Source: Actinomyces mediterranea (GTDB lineage Bacteria > Actinomycetota > Actinomycetes > Actinomycetales > Actinomycetaceae). From it: a stretch of DNA of 64,000 nucleotides. Positions within the stretch are counted from its first letter, which is position 1. Every line of letters starts with the position of its first letter. This document shows, piece by piece, positions 1 through 7,994 of the stretch. The notes under the pieces were generated by a model, which saw only the letters and a list, made by a program, of their open reading frames with translations, was not told the DNA's origin and did not search any database. A program made the translations under genes and the position numbers. The stretch spans positions 620,001 through 684,000 of the forward strand of contig NZ_FTPB01000004.1 in the NCBI RefSeq assembly GCF_900155595.1, given 5' to 3'.

Positions 1-42
1 TCCATTACTGTTACTGTGCGACGACCACGGTCTCGGATAGCG

Positions 43-1233
43 TCACGCACCCCTGTTGTGGCGCTCGTGGCGGTTGCGCACATAGCGCGACAGGGATAAT
101 TCAGCGATCGAGTCGATGAGGGCGAGGACGCCGAAAACGCCGCCGAGCTTGACCCACCCGGAGCGCGGCTTATCGGCCGATACGGCGAGTGCGATGAGGG
201 AGGCTCCGATCATCGCTTCGGCAGTGGCGAAGGCCTGAATCATCCAGGGCTTCTCGATGGCGATCGACTGGTAGGAGTTCCACAGGGGCTGCGCCGGGGA
301 ATCGGGTTCGCTCAGCATGATGTCGACGCTGCGGCCGATCGCATTGGAGATGCCCCGCGCGGCGTGGGTCTGCGCGCCCTCGACCTCGTCGGCGTCGAGC
401 GATCCGAGGAGGAATCCGGCGACGCCGGAGGGTAGTCCGAGCGCAGTGACGACCTTCCACACGGCGTCGTCCCCGCGGGCGGAGGCGGAGGCGATGAGGG
501 CATCCGCATTGGCGCCCGGCACGCCTGCGGCGATCGCCCGCAGTTCGGGCCGGTCCCCCACGAGGTCGATGATCTCATCGGCTAGGTCGGCGGCGTCGTC
601 GTGGGCGCCGGGGACGAGCAGGGACTCCATCCCCCAGTTGTGGGTGACGATGTGTTCGAGGTGGTCGTCGGTGACCAGGAGGGCTTGGAATTCTCCCTCG
701 GAGCGCGACAGGGTGACGAGCGGCAGTTCGCCGAAGTTCCATCCCGCCTTCTCCGGGGGAAGTTGGGCGAGGAGGGCGCGGTGCTCGTCCGCGAGTTCGA
801 TGTCGGCAAGGTCGATGCCCTCAAGCGCTGCGAGGAGGGGCACCGACGAGGCGGGGGTGCGCCCGATCTCCACGATCCGCGACCCCTCGTCAGCGCTGAG
901 GTCGTCGTCATCCTCCCAGGAGTCCACGAGAGGGGATTCGCCCTCGGGCAAGTGGTCGGCGCTGGAACTGCCGACGCGGACCTCCGCGTCAAAGAGGAGA
1001 GCGAGTTCTTCGGCGAGGTCTGCGAGCGCGGGGCCCGTTTCCACTGCTCCGTCACGAACGAGGGCGACGTTGTCGTCGTGCACGGCGACGTTCATGCCGA
1101 GGAGTTGCGGAGAGGCGGGGAACCATTCGAGTTGGGCGAGGATCGCCCGTTCGCGCAGTTCTTCTGCGACGGTGGCGGGGTCGAGTTCACGCCCGATGAT
1201 CATGCCTTCGACGCGAGTCCAGTCCTGCTCCAT
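43..1233 (-). CDS. Conserved hypothetical protein with C-terminal membrane segments
   Basis: 396 aa, ATG start. I do not recognise the family. The N-terminal two thirds are acidic and soluble-looking. The last 90 residues contain two hydrophobic stretches, roughly residues 330-352 and 357-375, followed by a basic His/Arg-rich tail, so the protein may be tail-anchored with a cytoplasmic body. Base composition matches the chromosomal genes on the right side of the window rather than the CRISPR genes, so this is probably the last chromosomal gene before the defence island. A role in CRISPR biology is not indicated. Confidence 0.6.
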   Translation of the reverse strand: MEQDWTRVEGMIIGRELDPATVAEELRERAILAQLEWFPASPQLLGMNVAVHDDNVALVRDGAVETGPALADLAEELALLFDAEVRVGSSSADHLPEGESPLVDSWEDDDDLSADEGSRIVEIGRTPASSVPLLAALEGIDLADIELADEHRALLAQLPPEKAGWNFGELPLVTLSRSEGEFQALLVTDDHLEHIVTHNWGMESLLVPGAHDDAADLADEIIDLVGDRPELRAIAAGVPGANADALIASASARGDDAVWKVVTALGLPSGVAGFLLGSLDADEVEGAQTHAARGISNAIGRSVDIMLSEPDSPAQPLWNSYQSIAIEKPWMIQAFATAEAMIGASLIALAVSADKPRSGWVKLGGVFGVLALIDSIAELSLSRYVRNRHERHNRGA

Positions 1234-1372
1234 GTCGATTCACCCTTCTTCGTTGAGGTGCTTCAATCTCACCACGTTTAGAGCCGTTTGTCCGCACACT
1301 GGCCCGGAATGCGCGCCGACGTCGACAAATCTCCCCGCGCGGCGGACAAAAGTGCGGGCGGGAGGGGGATGT

Positions 1373-1388
1373 GCAGCGTGTATGCTGC
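1373..1388. promoter_or_regulatory. Inverted repeat upstream of cas6
   Basis: GCAGC and GCTGC arms are separated by six bases, in the 250-bp gap between the leftmost gene and cas6, about 95 bp before the cas6 start. It could be an operator or the upstream part of the cas6 promoter. This is a short palindrome only, with no second copy seen near the other cas operons. Confidence 0.25.
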
Positions 1389-1483
1389 CCGAGGTGCTCG
1401 AGTGATCGGACATCGGCCCTTCCACATGCGAAGATCGTCGGGTAGACGCGGGGAGGCTCCCGCTCGGAAAGATGAGATCGCCG

Positions 1484-2311
1484 ATGCCCAGTTCAGTGTT
1501 CGTCCGATTCGATGCCCCATCGCCTGTGCCTGCGAATCCTCGTCGTCTTCATGCCGCTGTCTCTTCTGTGTTCGACCTTCCGCAGGGGCTTTCGACGGCC
1601 AGGGCCGCTTCTCTTCCCTCGTTCGCGCACCGGCCGCGTCACGAGTTCAAGGGTCCGAAACCGTATTGTTTGGGCGAGATGACGTATGTGGACGGGTTGT
1701 TCGGCGTCGAGATCCGGTTCTTGGATGATCGTCTGGTCGACACTTTGGATGCGTGGCTGGCGTGGGGCGGCGTCCTGCCGATCGGAAGCGGCGGGGAGGA
1801 CACGGTTCTGCTCGCCGCAGTCGATGGTCAAGTGATCGAGCACCAGTCTTGGGGGGAGCTCGCCGAGTGCACTGAGGACACGACCTGGGAGATACACCTG
1901 GTGACCCCGACTGTGTTCAGTTCGAGGGGGCAGCATGTTTGGGGAGCCAGCCCGGTTTCCCTGGCGAAGAGTCTGCAGGAGCGCTGGTGGCATGCGGATC
2001 GGGCGAGCGCTCCGGGCAGAGTTGATCGCGAGGCGATGGCACGTGTCCTCACCACCTACGATGAGACCCGGCAAGTTCCAGTCTCTTTGGGGATGCCGAG
2101 GTCGGATCGTCGAGGACGATTAGCCTCGCGCACGATCATCGCCTGTGAGGGCCGCATGCGAGTCAGTGGTCCGGCGGCTTCGCCTCTAACGCGCGTGTTT
2201 TCACAGTTGATGGCATTGTCGAGATTCACGAATGTCGGTTCACATGCCAATTTCGGGATGGGTGTCATCGACGCTGTGGCCGTTTCGCACGACGCCGCGA
2301 CCTCTTCTTGA
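1484..2311 (+). CDS. cas6: CRISPR pre-crRNA endoribonuclease Cas6
   Basis: About 275 aa. Cas6 cuts the repeat RNA of the precursor transcript and leaves an 8-nt repeat tag on the crRNA. The match rests on the C-terminal glycine-rich RAMP loop (SHANFGMGVI) preceded by an aromatic/arginine segment (ALSRFTNVGS), the classic Cas6 C-terminus, and on the N-terminal strand VFVRFDAP. I chose the ATG at 1484 because Cas6 proteins usually start right at this first strand; an in-frame ATG lies at 1472, and neither has a strong Shine-Dalgarno sequence. The gene stands apart from the cas10 operon, separated by a minus-strand block. The array repeat has a 5-bp stem followed by exactly 8 nt, which fits Cas6 cleavage at the stem base. 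Confidence 0.8.
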   Translation: MPSSVFVRFDAPSPVPANPRRLHAAVSSVFDLPQGLSTARAASLPSFAHRPRHEFKGPKPYCLGEMTYVDGLFGVEIRFLDDRLVDTLDAWLAWGGVLPIGSGGEDTVLLAAVDGQVIEHQSWGELAECTEDTTWEIHLVTPTVFSSRGQHVWGASPVSLAKSLQERWWHADRASAPGRVDREAMARVLTTYDETRQVPVSLGMPRSDRRGRLASRTIIACEGRMRVSGPAASPLTRVFSQLMALSRFTNVGSHANFGMGVIDAVAVSHDAATSS

Positions 2312-2336
2312 GTCGTTTTCGTTCTTCCTTTGCTTG

Positions 2337-2582
2337 TTATCGACGTTTCTTGATATCAGCGCTCGGTATCGGCGGCACGAGGCCGACGTTGAACAACCGT
2401 GCGAGCAGAACGCCGACTACGACGGCTCCCCCGATGACGAGGACGAGCCAGATGAGCCAGTGGGGCCTGGACCTCGCGGTGAAGTCGATGGTGGGAGGGA
2501 CTACTCGAGTGATGAGCTCATCCAGTTGCGTGTCCTCCGTCTGCGCGTCGGATACGCTCAGCTTGTTCGTCGTACTCTCCAA
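2337..2582 (-). CDS. Small single-pass membrane protein or gene fragment
   Basis: 81 aa if translated from a TTG start. The N-terminal half is polar and acidic. It is followed by one clear transmembrane helix (WLIWLVLVIGGAVVVGVLL) and a basic end (IKKRR), giving a C-terminal anchor. Codon use in this frame looks genuine, but there is no ATG and an in-frame TAG lies just upstream, while the neighbouring frame (about 2600-2779) also reads like protein. I therefore favour the 3' end of a broken gene over an intact small protein. Its position beside CRISPR effectors allows a membrane-associated ancillary role, but nothing proves it. Confidence 0.35.
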   Translation of the reverse strand: MESTTNKLSVSDAQTEDTQLDELITRVVPPTIDFTARSRPHWLIWLVLVIGGAVVVGVLLARLFNVGLVPPIPSADIKKRR

Positions 2583-2599
2583 ATCATGCGCCAGTTGTC

Positions 2600-3305
2600 G
2601 ACATGACCCCTACTGCCATCCGGGGAAACTTCTACCCCGAGTCCGTGCGCCTCCTCTACGGTGGAAACGTTGTGCCATACGGTGGCTGCCGCCTGTGGAA
2701 CCAGGTGAGAGTGGTGATGAGGGCGGCAGATTCGTCTGTTGTCGATCGACCGGGGAATGACAGGGTTCCGGCCTCGCAACTCCCTCGTCCGTCAGGATTC
2801 GTAGGAGTGTGTTCCGCAAACGGTGGAAGGTCCGACGAATATGGATCGCTTCGAAACAGTTGAGTAGTCGTCGCAGGGGACTTCTGTGTGAACCACAAGA
2901 AGCGCCCTAAGATCACCAAGTCCCTTGACTCGTAGCAATTCAAGCGCGCCGATGGCCAACAGGGGGATCCGTCCTCGTCGACGTGCTGCCACAGCCTGTT
3001 CAGGCTGAGGGAGTGTCGAACGGCGAGGCTGAGAATGCTGTCGGCGACGTGCAGTGCAGTTCCGACTGGTCTTTGCTCGGTTGAGAGAAGGATCGAGGTA
3101 TCCAGAAGTAGACTCCCCCGCTCTTCCACCAGGCCGCCGATTATGTCGGAGTAATCGCTTGTCCCCCTACGGGCGGGCGCAGCGGGAAGCCGTCGTCCCA
3201 CGACAGAATGCTCTTCATCTCCAGTATGAGGATCATGCGCATGCGCGAACTGCCCCTGATGTTGATGAAACCCGGACCTTGGATAACCGCGGCGTCGCTG
3301 CTCAT
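2600..3305 (-). pseudogene. Decayed coding region of unknown function
   Basis: Several short minus-strand frames here look protein-like but do not join. The first is 3141-3305, 54 codons from an ATG preceded by GAGG at good spacing, containing MRMILILEMKSIL. The second, about 3000-3180, contains SLLLDTSILLSTEQ. The third, 2792 to about 2980, contains PLLAIGALELLRVKGLGDL. The fourth, about 2600-2779, contains TVWHNVSTVEEAHGLGVEV. Together they suggest one gene, or a gene plus the membrane segment at 2337-2582, broken by several frameshifts. It follows the small 'VNLTPH' gene in the same direction, so it may once have been the distal gene of the CARF/HEPN operon. I do not recognise the family. 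Confidence 0.4.
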
Positions 3306-3348
3306 GACGGTGTCCTCATACTCGTGCGCTCATGTGGGTCTGCTGAGG

Positions 3349-3822
3349 TCACGGCACCTCCCTCTCTGCTGCAGGGGCAGCAGAGGCGCGCCCGAGTTTT
3401 CGGGCACCGATGACTGTTCCGTTACAGTCGCGGACTTGATCTTCCGGCCACACGAGATCGCGCCGCTCGGGAACGTGCTCTGCAAGCGCCCGACTGGTGA
3501 TGTAGAGGACCCCCGGTTGGGGTTCCGGCAGCGGTGGTTCGATTCCTATCGCTCGGGTTTGATTGACCATGGGGACCACAATCTCGTCGTGGTCTTCTTC
3601 TCCACCGCGAACAAGGACGACGTCGCTTTGTCCCGCGGTGATGACGAGGCGCGGCACTGCATCGGCTGGGGGCAGAACGAGGCGCTCGACCCCGCCATCC
3701 TCCGTCGGAACTTCAAGGGCTACGCGATGAGGCGTGAGATTGACGAGGCGAACGTGTTCCAGCTGCTCACGTTCTCCCCTGGCTTCTGAAAGTTTCGCAG
3801 TGTCGTCACGCTTTGAGGGCAT
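3349..3822 (-). CDS. Small 'VNLTPH' family protein overlapping the CARF/HEPN gene
   Basis: About 157 aa from the ATG at 3822, which lies inside the last codons of the upstream effector gene (17-nt overlap), implying translational coupling. It has an N-terminal signature RLVNLTPHRVALEV, then a proline-containing 'LPPADAVPRLV' strand, a middle MVNQTRAIGIEPPLPEP, and a C-terminal block GVLYITSRALAEHVPERRDL ... VRDCNGTVIGARKL. From memory this layout recurs in small proteins of phages and of various bacteria with no assigned activity. The context (next to a cyclic-oligoadenylate-type effector) suggests a modulator, but that is inference. The upstream in-frame extension to 3903 is discarded because it reads the effector gene's own sequence in another frame. 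Confidence 0.6.
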   Translation of the reverse strand: MPSKRDDTAKLSEARGEREQLEHVRLVNLTPHRVALEVPTEDGGVERLVLPPADAVPRLVITAGQSDVVLVRGGEEDHDEIVVPMVNQTRAIGIEPPLPEPQPGVLYITSRALAEHVPERRDLVWPEDQVRDCNGTVIGARKLGRASAAPAAEREVP

Positions 3823-6172
3823 CTTGGATCCATTTGTAGAGTTCGTCGAAGTTCGCCTTCCAGGTTGAGGGTTCCAGCTGATCGGCCGATATTGCGTCCT
3901 CAATCTCTCCTGCCGTTGTTTCGAGCAGATCGGAGTATGTCATTCCCACTGGAAGTGAGGCAGAATTAATTCTTTTCTCCAGTACTTTCTCAAGCGCTTG
4001 GTCTACGGTGCCTTCGCCGTGATTGAGCGGCGTCTCGTTCCGCACCTGATAGATCATGGTCAATCGATGACAAAGCTCTGCGCTCTCAATATTGGGCAAC
4101 TCGAAATCGCCTTTTTCGAGGCGCTTCAGAAGCCGCGATTCCTCTTTATCTTCTTGGCCCTTCCCTCCCCGATCTTTTCCTTTGATGAGCTCTCCGGCAA
4201 TGGTCGCGAGTCGCGCACGCGGGGTCTCCTCGTGCGAAGGTTGGCAAAGATCAGCAACAACGCGGAACACATCTATGACGAGTGTCGCATAGTCGTCAAT
4301 CTGCGACGCCTTGACGGCCGTCGCGAGATGCTCCGCCAGGATCTTCGCACCTTCAGCGCGCTCGCGCATCTTCCGATCACCGAGAGTCAGCAGACGATGG
4401 GCGGACAGCAGATCGAGGCGCTCCATGCAATAGAGCGCCGCGGTGAGCAGAGCTTTTCGCGCATCTGCGCCGAGGCCGAAACGGTGGAATTGGAGCTCTT
4501 CTGTCCTTCTTTCTTCCTCTCCGCGGACCGTTGAGGCGAGGAAGACGGGGATCCCCCATTGTGCGCCGTAGTCCTGAGTGGCGGATAGGGCAGCGAGGAG
4601 TGTTTCCTTCTCGCCGAGCGCGGCGACGACAATGGCACGCGGGCGCGGGCTACAGTCTTCGAGACTCTTCTTGACAGTGTCCGACACAAAGGCGATGAGT
4701 TCTTTGAGTTCTTCCGCTGTCTTCCGGTGAGTCGCAGAAATCCCGTAATCAATCACTTCTGCGGTTCCGCACGCCCAGGACGATGCGCGCTTGCTGTCTG
4801 CGGGAGAAGCTTCGATCCCTCCTTTGACGTCATGAGCACGACCAACGGAGTCCTGCGACGCAAGAAGGACGGTATGAAGCCGGAGCGGGCGATCAACACT
4901 GCACGCCAGGCGAATCTCCTCCGGAGGCTCCTGTTTCATAAGGTTGCTCGCAAATTCACCACGAGCACTCTGTTGAGCATTCGTCCCGACTGAGCAAATG
5001 AGACACGCATACTCATTGGGCCACGAGAGGAACTCTGGGACCTTCTCTTCCCCCACGCCTCGGCGCACTTCGTCCCGTGTCTTTTGAGCATCGTCGCTAT
5101 TCAGAAGTGAGGCGAATTCATGGGTCGCTTTTTCCCCAGCGTCGAGGAGATCTTTCCGATCGAGGAGCCAGCGTTCTGATTCATTAGGATCAGAATCCTT
5201 CTCAATCACACGAATCACTTTCGACAGGATACCTTTATTCAGCGGCTTTTTATACTCGCGCCTCCAGGAGTTCCGATCATCCTGGTCACTGCGTTCACCA
5301 GCTAGCCTGCTGCGGAACTCGGAAAGAAGCCATGCTCGGATCGACATGCCTGCGGCTAGATCTCCTCGGGCGACGTCCATGAGGAGGAGTTGCCCGAGCG
5401 AATCCGCACGCTGTTCGAGAGAAGCGCCATCGAATGCTCGTTTCACACTGTCAGCAGCCTGTTGCACCTGCTCATCAGCTCGGTAGTCCCGTTCCAACAA
5501 GGTCGGCAGGCCCAGACTGAGCAACCAGCCTCGAATCGGATCAGCACCGATTGTCAGAGAATGAAATTGTGCCGTCTCGCTCTTCGCAAGAAGCATCTTG
5601 AGGTCACGGCCCGATGCGATGGCGGCACCAGCGACTCCCGCTACGATAGAAGTGGCTCCCCCTGCGACGGGAAGAATGATATTCCCCTTCGGCTCGACCT
5701 TGTTCATTACTTCTTCAAGAAGAACCCAATCCTTTTCAAAGAGGCTCGGAAGAATAACTGAATCCACATCTCTCACTGTGAGTCCGTAACGCTCTTCGAT
5801 AGTTGGAGCAAGTCGCTTAAGATGCTGCACAAGGGCCAGAGCTATCTGCTCTGTGGCCCCATCATCACCAGTGGTTCCGATGACTAGAATGTGCAGCTGA
5901 CCCGTTTCTTTAAGGTCATTTAGGGATTTGAGCGAGTTGGCGAGAGGCGTACTGGTGAACCCCTTGGGGGTGACATCGCGACCCCGACTCTCTTCCTCGG
6001 CTTTCACGTCGTACTGCATGTCGAGCAGGCGACGGCCAAGCTCCTTCGAATCATCGATTCCCGACAGTTCGTTCAGGCGTCCTTGTCGAATAGCATAAAG
6101 ATCGTGCGAACAGGTCTCGTTTCGCGCAATCCCCAGATCAGAGTCACCAGCAACATGGATCAGCACAGTCAT
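3806..6172 (-). CDS. CARF/HEPN type III ancillary effector (Csm6/Csx1-like)
   Basis: 788 aa. The N-terminal 210 residues contain Rossmann-like strands typical of a cyclic-oligoadenylate sensor: HILVIGTTGDDGATEQ at about 94-109 and NIILPVAGGATSIVAGVAGA at about 164-183. A second alpha/beta segment at about 390-580 may be another sensor domain. The C-terminal third is helical and ends with the HEPN ribonuclease motif R-X6-H (RNETPLNH, Arg711 to His718). The expected role is degradation of RNA once Cas10 has made cyclic oligoadenylate on target recognition. It is longer than typical Csm6 (about 400-450 aa), so domain order needs a profile search. It is divergently transcribed from the cas10 operon across a 151-bp gap and overlaps the small VNLTPH gene at its 3' end. 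Base composition is lower in GC than the chromosomal genes, suggesting transfer. Confidence 0.7.
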   Translation of the reverse strand: MTVLIHVAGDSDLGIARNETCSHDLYAIRQGRLNELSGIDDSKELGRRLLDMQYDVKAEEESRGRDVTPKGFTSTPLANSLKSLNDLKETGQLHILVIGTTGDDGATEQIALALVQHLKRLAPTIEERYGLTVRDVDSVILPSLFEKDWVLLEEVMNKVEPKGNIILPVAGGATSIVAGVAGAAIASGRDLKMLLAKSETAQFHSLTIGADPIRGWLLSLGLPTLLERDYRADEQVQQAADSVKRAFDGASLEQRADSLGQLLLMDVARGDLAAGMSIRAWLLSEFRSRLAGERSDQDDRNSWRREYKKPLNKGILSKVIRVIEKDSDPNESERWLLDRKDLLDAGEKATHEFASLLNSDDAQKTRDEVRRGVGEEKVPEFLSWPNEYACLICSVGTNAQQSARGEFASNLMKQEPPEEIRLACSVDRPLRLHTVLLASQDSVGRAHDVKGGIEASPADSKRASSWACGTAEVIDYGISATHRKTAEELKELIAFVSDTVKKSLEDCSPRPRAIVVAALGEKETLLAALSATQDYGAQWGIPVFLASTVRGEEERRTEELQFHRFGLGADARKALLTAALYCMERLDLLSAHRLLTLGDRKMRERAEGAKILAEHLATAVKASQIDDYATLVIDVFRVVADLCQPSHEETPRARLATIAGELIKGKDRGGKGQEDKEESRLLKRLEKGDFELPNIESAELCHRLTMIYQVRNETPLNHGEGTVDQALEKVLEKRINSASLPVGMTYSDLLETTAGEIEDAISADQLEPSTWKANFDELYKWIQDALKA

Positions 6173-6274
6173 CGCGACTCTCTCCTAACATTTTCGTGTG
6201 GCAACACGTCATGGTGCACCTTACAGATCAACGCACTCACAATTTTCCCTACCTGTGCACCTCCAACAGGCTCA

Positions 6275-6289
6275 CAGTATGCAATACTG
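6275..6289. promoter_or_regulatory. Perfect inverted repeat in the divergent effector/cas10 promoter region
   Basis: CAGTAT and ATACTG flank GCA, 35 bp before the cas10 start and about 100 bp before the divergent CARF/HEPN gene. It sits in the AT-rich part of the only intergenic region that can drive both operons, so it is a candidate operator for co-regulation. No cognate regulator is evident in the island. Confidence 0.35.
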
Positions 6290-6323
6290 CACATATATCA
6301 TCATCCAATCCACCGGAGCGGCC

Positions 6324-7994
6324 ATGCACCTCGTCATGTTCGAGACCCACGGGAACCAACACTATGTCTTCGCCTCCCCAAGGCTCAAGGAGAACATCGG
6401 CGCCTCCTATCTGCTCACCCAACTCGAGCCCTGGGTGCGCAGTGCATCGCAACAGGAGGGGATCACCCTCATTGACGTCTCCGTCTCTTCCGGGAAAGTG
6501 ATCGTCGCCGTCGATTCCGAGGACACTGCCCGCACTCTCGTCGGCGCCGTGACGAGGACGGCTCTCGAGACCGCTCCCGGTGTTGATGTCACTGGTGTCT
6601 TCATCCCCATGACCTCAGCACATGTAATGAAGGAGGACCTTGAAAAGGTCCACGCCGAATCCGCCAGTTATGCGCTGACGCGCCCGCCTGCGTCGGCTCG
6701 CTTCTGTTCAATGTCCTTCCTCGAGCCTGGACGCGACACCCTTGTGCCTGCTGTCCCTTCTCAGGCGTCCGACGCTTCAAGGGAGGTCTATTCTCTCCCG
6801 AGTGCTGTCGCTCGAGCTGAGGCGTCGACAGCGCGAGAGCACCTCATCAGCCTCGCGTCTAGCCATCCGAAGCTCATGGATCGTTCTGAACAGCTCCTCC
6901 CGAACCTTGATGCCCTTGAGAAGGCACTCGACTCCTTATCAAAGGTCGCGATCATCCACCTTGACGGCAATGGCGTGGGGGCGATGGTCCGCAGCCTTGC
7001 GGATCGCCTGACATTAATTCCCTCCACCGTCTTCCAGGAGCAGATCAAGTGTGACGCCGCTGATCCGGATGCGCTGCGTCTCACCCTTCTCGCGCTCAAC
7101 AAGAGTCTCGATGACGTGATGAAGGGCGCCTTCGGCGACGCATGGGCTGCCGTGGCCGACCTGGCGGCTCGAGAAGGCGTGGATGTCGTCCCCGTCGTCC
7201 CTGTGATCCTCGGCGGTGACGACGCGACCGTCATCACCGACGGCGCCTTCGCGCTCCCCTTCGCGGAGGCCTTCCTCGAAGCATTCGAAGAACGCACTGA
7301 TGCTGATCCGGTCATCAGTTCCCTATCGGATGATGGAAAGATGACCGCGGGTGCCGGCGTGGCCGTTGTGCGCCACAACTTCCCCTTCCACCTCGCCTAC
7401 GACCTCGCCGAGCGCCTCGCATCATGGGCAAAGGCAACGGGCAAGCGCATGGATGAGCCCTGTTCGACCCTCTCCTATCACATCCTTTACGACTCAACGG
7501 TCCTTCATCCGGAGGAACTCATCGCCTCCTACGCTCCCTTCGCCTGCGAAGCCGAGACAGCGCAGGGCGTGCCCGCGATGACGGCCCGCCCCTACAGGGT
7601 ACTTCCCGGGAAGGAGCCGACGCTCCCCCTCTCGCCACCGTCCGCGAATGAGTCGTGGAATGCGATGCGACTGCGTGCAGCGTGGTTCGCGGGCGTGTGC
7701 AGTGCACCGGGGGCCCTGGCACCGATGAGATTTCCGAAGAGTCGTGCCGCACGAATCCGTAAGATTCTCTCCGATGCGGCACACCTGTCAGGTCGAGAGC
7801 AGCGTGCTCACTTGGCCCAGGCGAGCAGCGAATGGAATACCGCCCAATCGCAGCGCGACCTCAGGGTGCTTGCCGACGCGATCGGATCGGAACGTCTCAT
7901 GCTCGACCTCATCGACTTGGCGGAGCTCCTCCCACGGACCTATCTCGCCAAGTCAGTACGCCTCGCCGCATCCGCTTCAGAGGAATTGTCATGA
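6324..7994 (+). CDS. cas10: Type III CRISPR large subunit Cas10, HD-less (III-D-like)
   Basis: About 556 aa from the ATG at 6324 (GGAG six bases upstream); an in-frame ATG at 6279 overlaps the palindrome and is less likely. The N-terminus has the Cas10/Cmr2-type strand plus RLKENIGASYLL segment. The first palm domain carries DGNGVG (Asp214) and the second carries the cyclase motif GGDD (residues 297-300), so synthesis of cyclic oligoadenylate should be possible. No HD nuclease motif is seen in the N-terminal region, and the protein is shorter than typical Csm1/Cmr2. That is the usual state of subtype III-D and suggests no target-activated DNase. A helical C-terminal domain follows. It overlaps the next gene by ATGA. 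An intact GGDD plus the HEPN effector argues for a working signalling pathway. Confidence 0.85.
   Translation: MHLVMFETHGNQHYVFASPRLKENIGASYLLTQLEPWVRSASQQEGITLIDVSVSSGKVIVAVDSEDTARTLVGAVTRTALETAPGVDVTGVFIPMTSAHVMKEDLEKVHAESASYALTRPPASARFCSMSFLEPGRDTLVPAVPSQASDASREVYSLPSAVARAEASTAREHLISLASSHPKLMDRSEQLLPNLDALEKALDSLSKVAIIHLDGNGVGAMVRSLADRLTLIPSTVFQEQIKCDAADPDALRLTLLALNKSLDDVMKGAFGDAWAAVADLAAREGVDVVPVVPVILGGDDATVITDGAFALPFAEAFLEAFEERTDADPVISSLSDDGKMTAGAGVAVVRHNFPFHLAYDLAERLASWAKATGKRMDEPCSTLSYHILYDSTVLHPEELIASYAPFACEAETAQGVPAMTARPYRVLPGKEPTLPLSPPSANESWNAMRLRAAWFAGVCSAPGALAPMRFPKSRAARIRKILSDAAHLSGREQRAHLAQASSEWNTAQSQRDLRVLADAIGSERLMLDLIDLAELLPRTYLAKSVRLAASASEELS

Noticed and set aside
3520-3560. 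tRNA-like T-arm string GGTTCGATTCC
   Set aside because: It lies inside the VNLTPH coding sequence with no surrounding cloverleaf.
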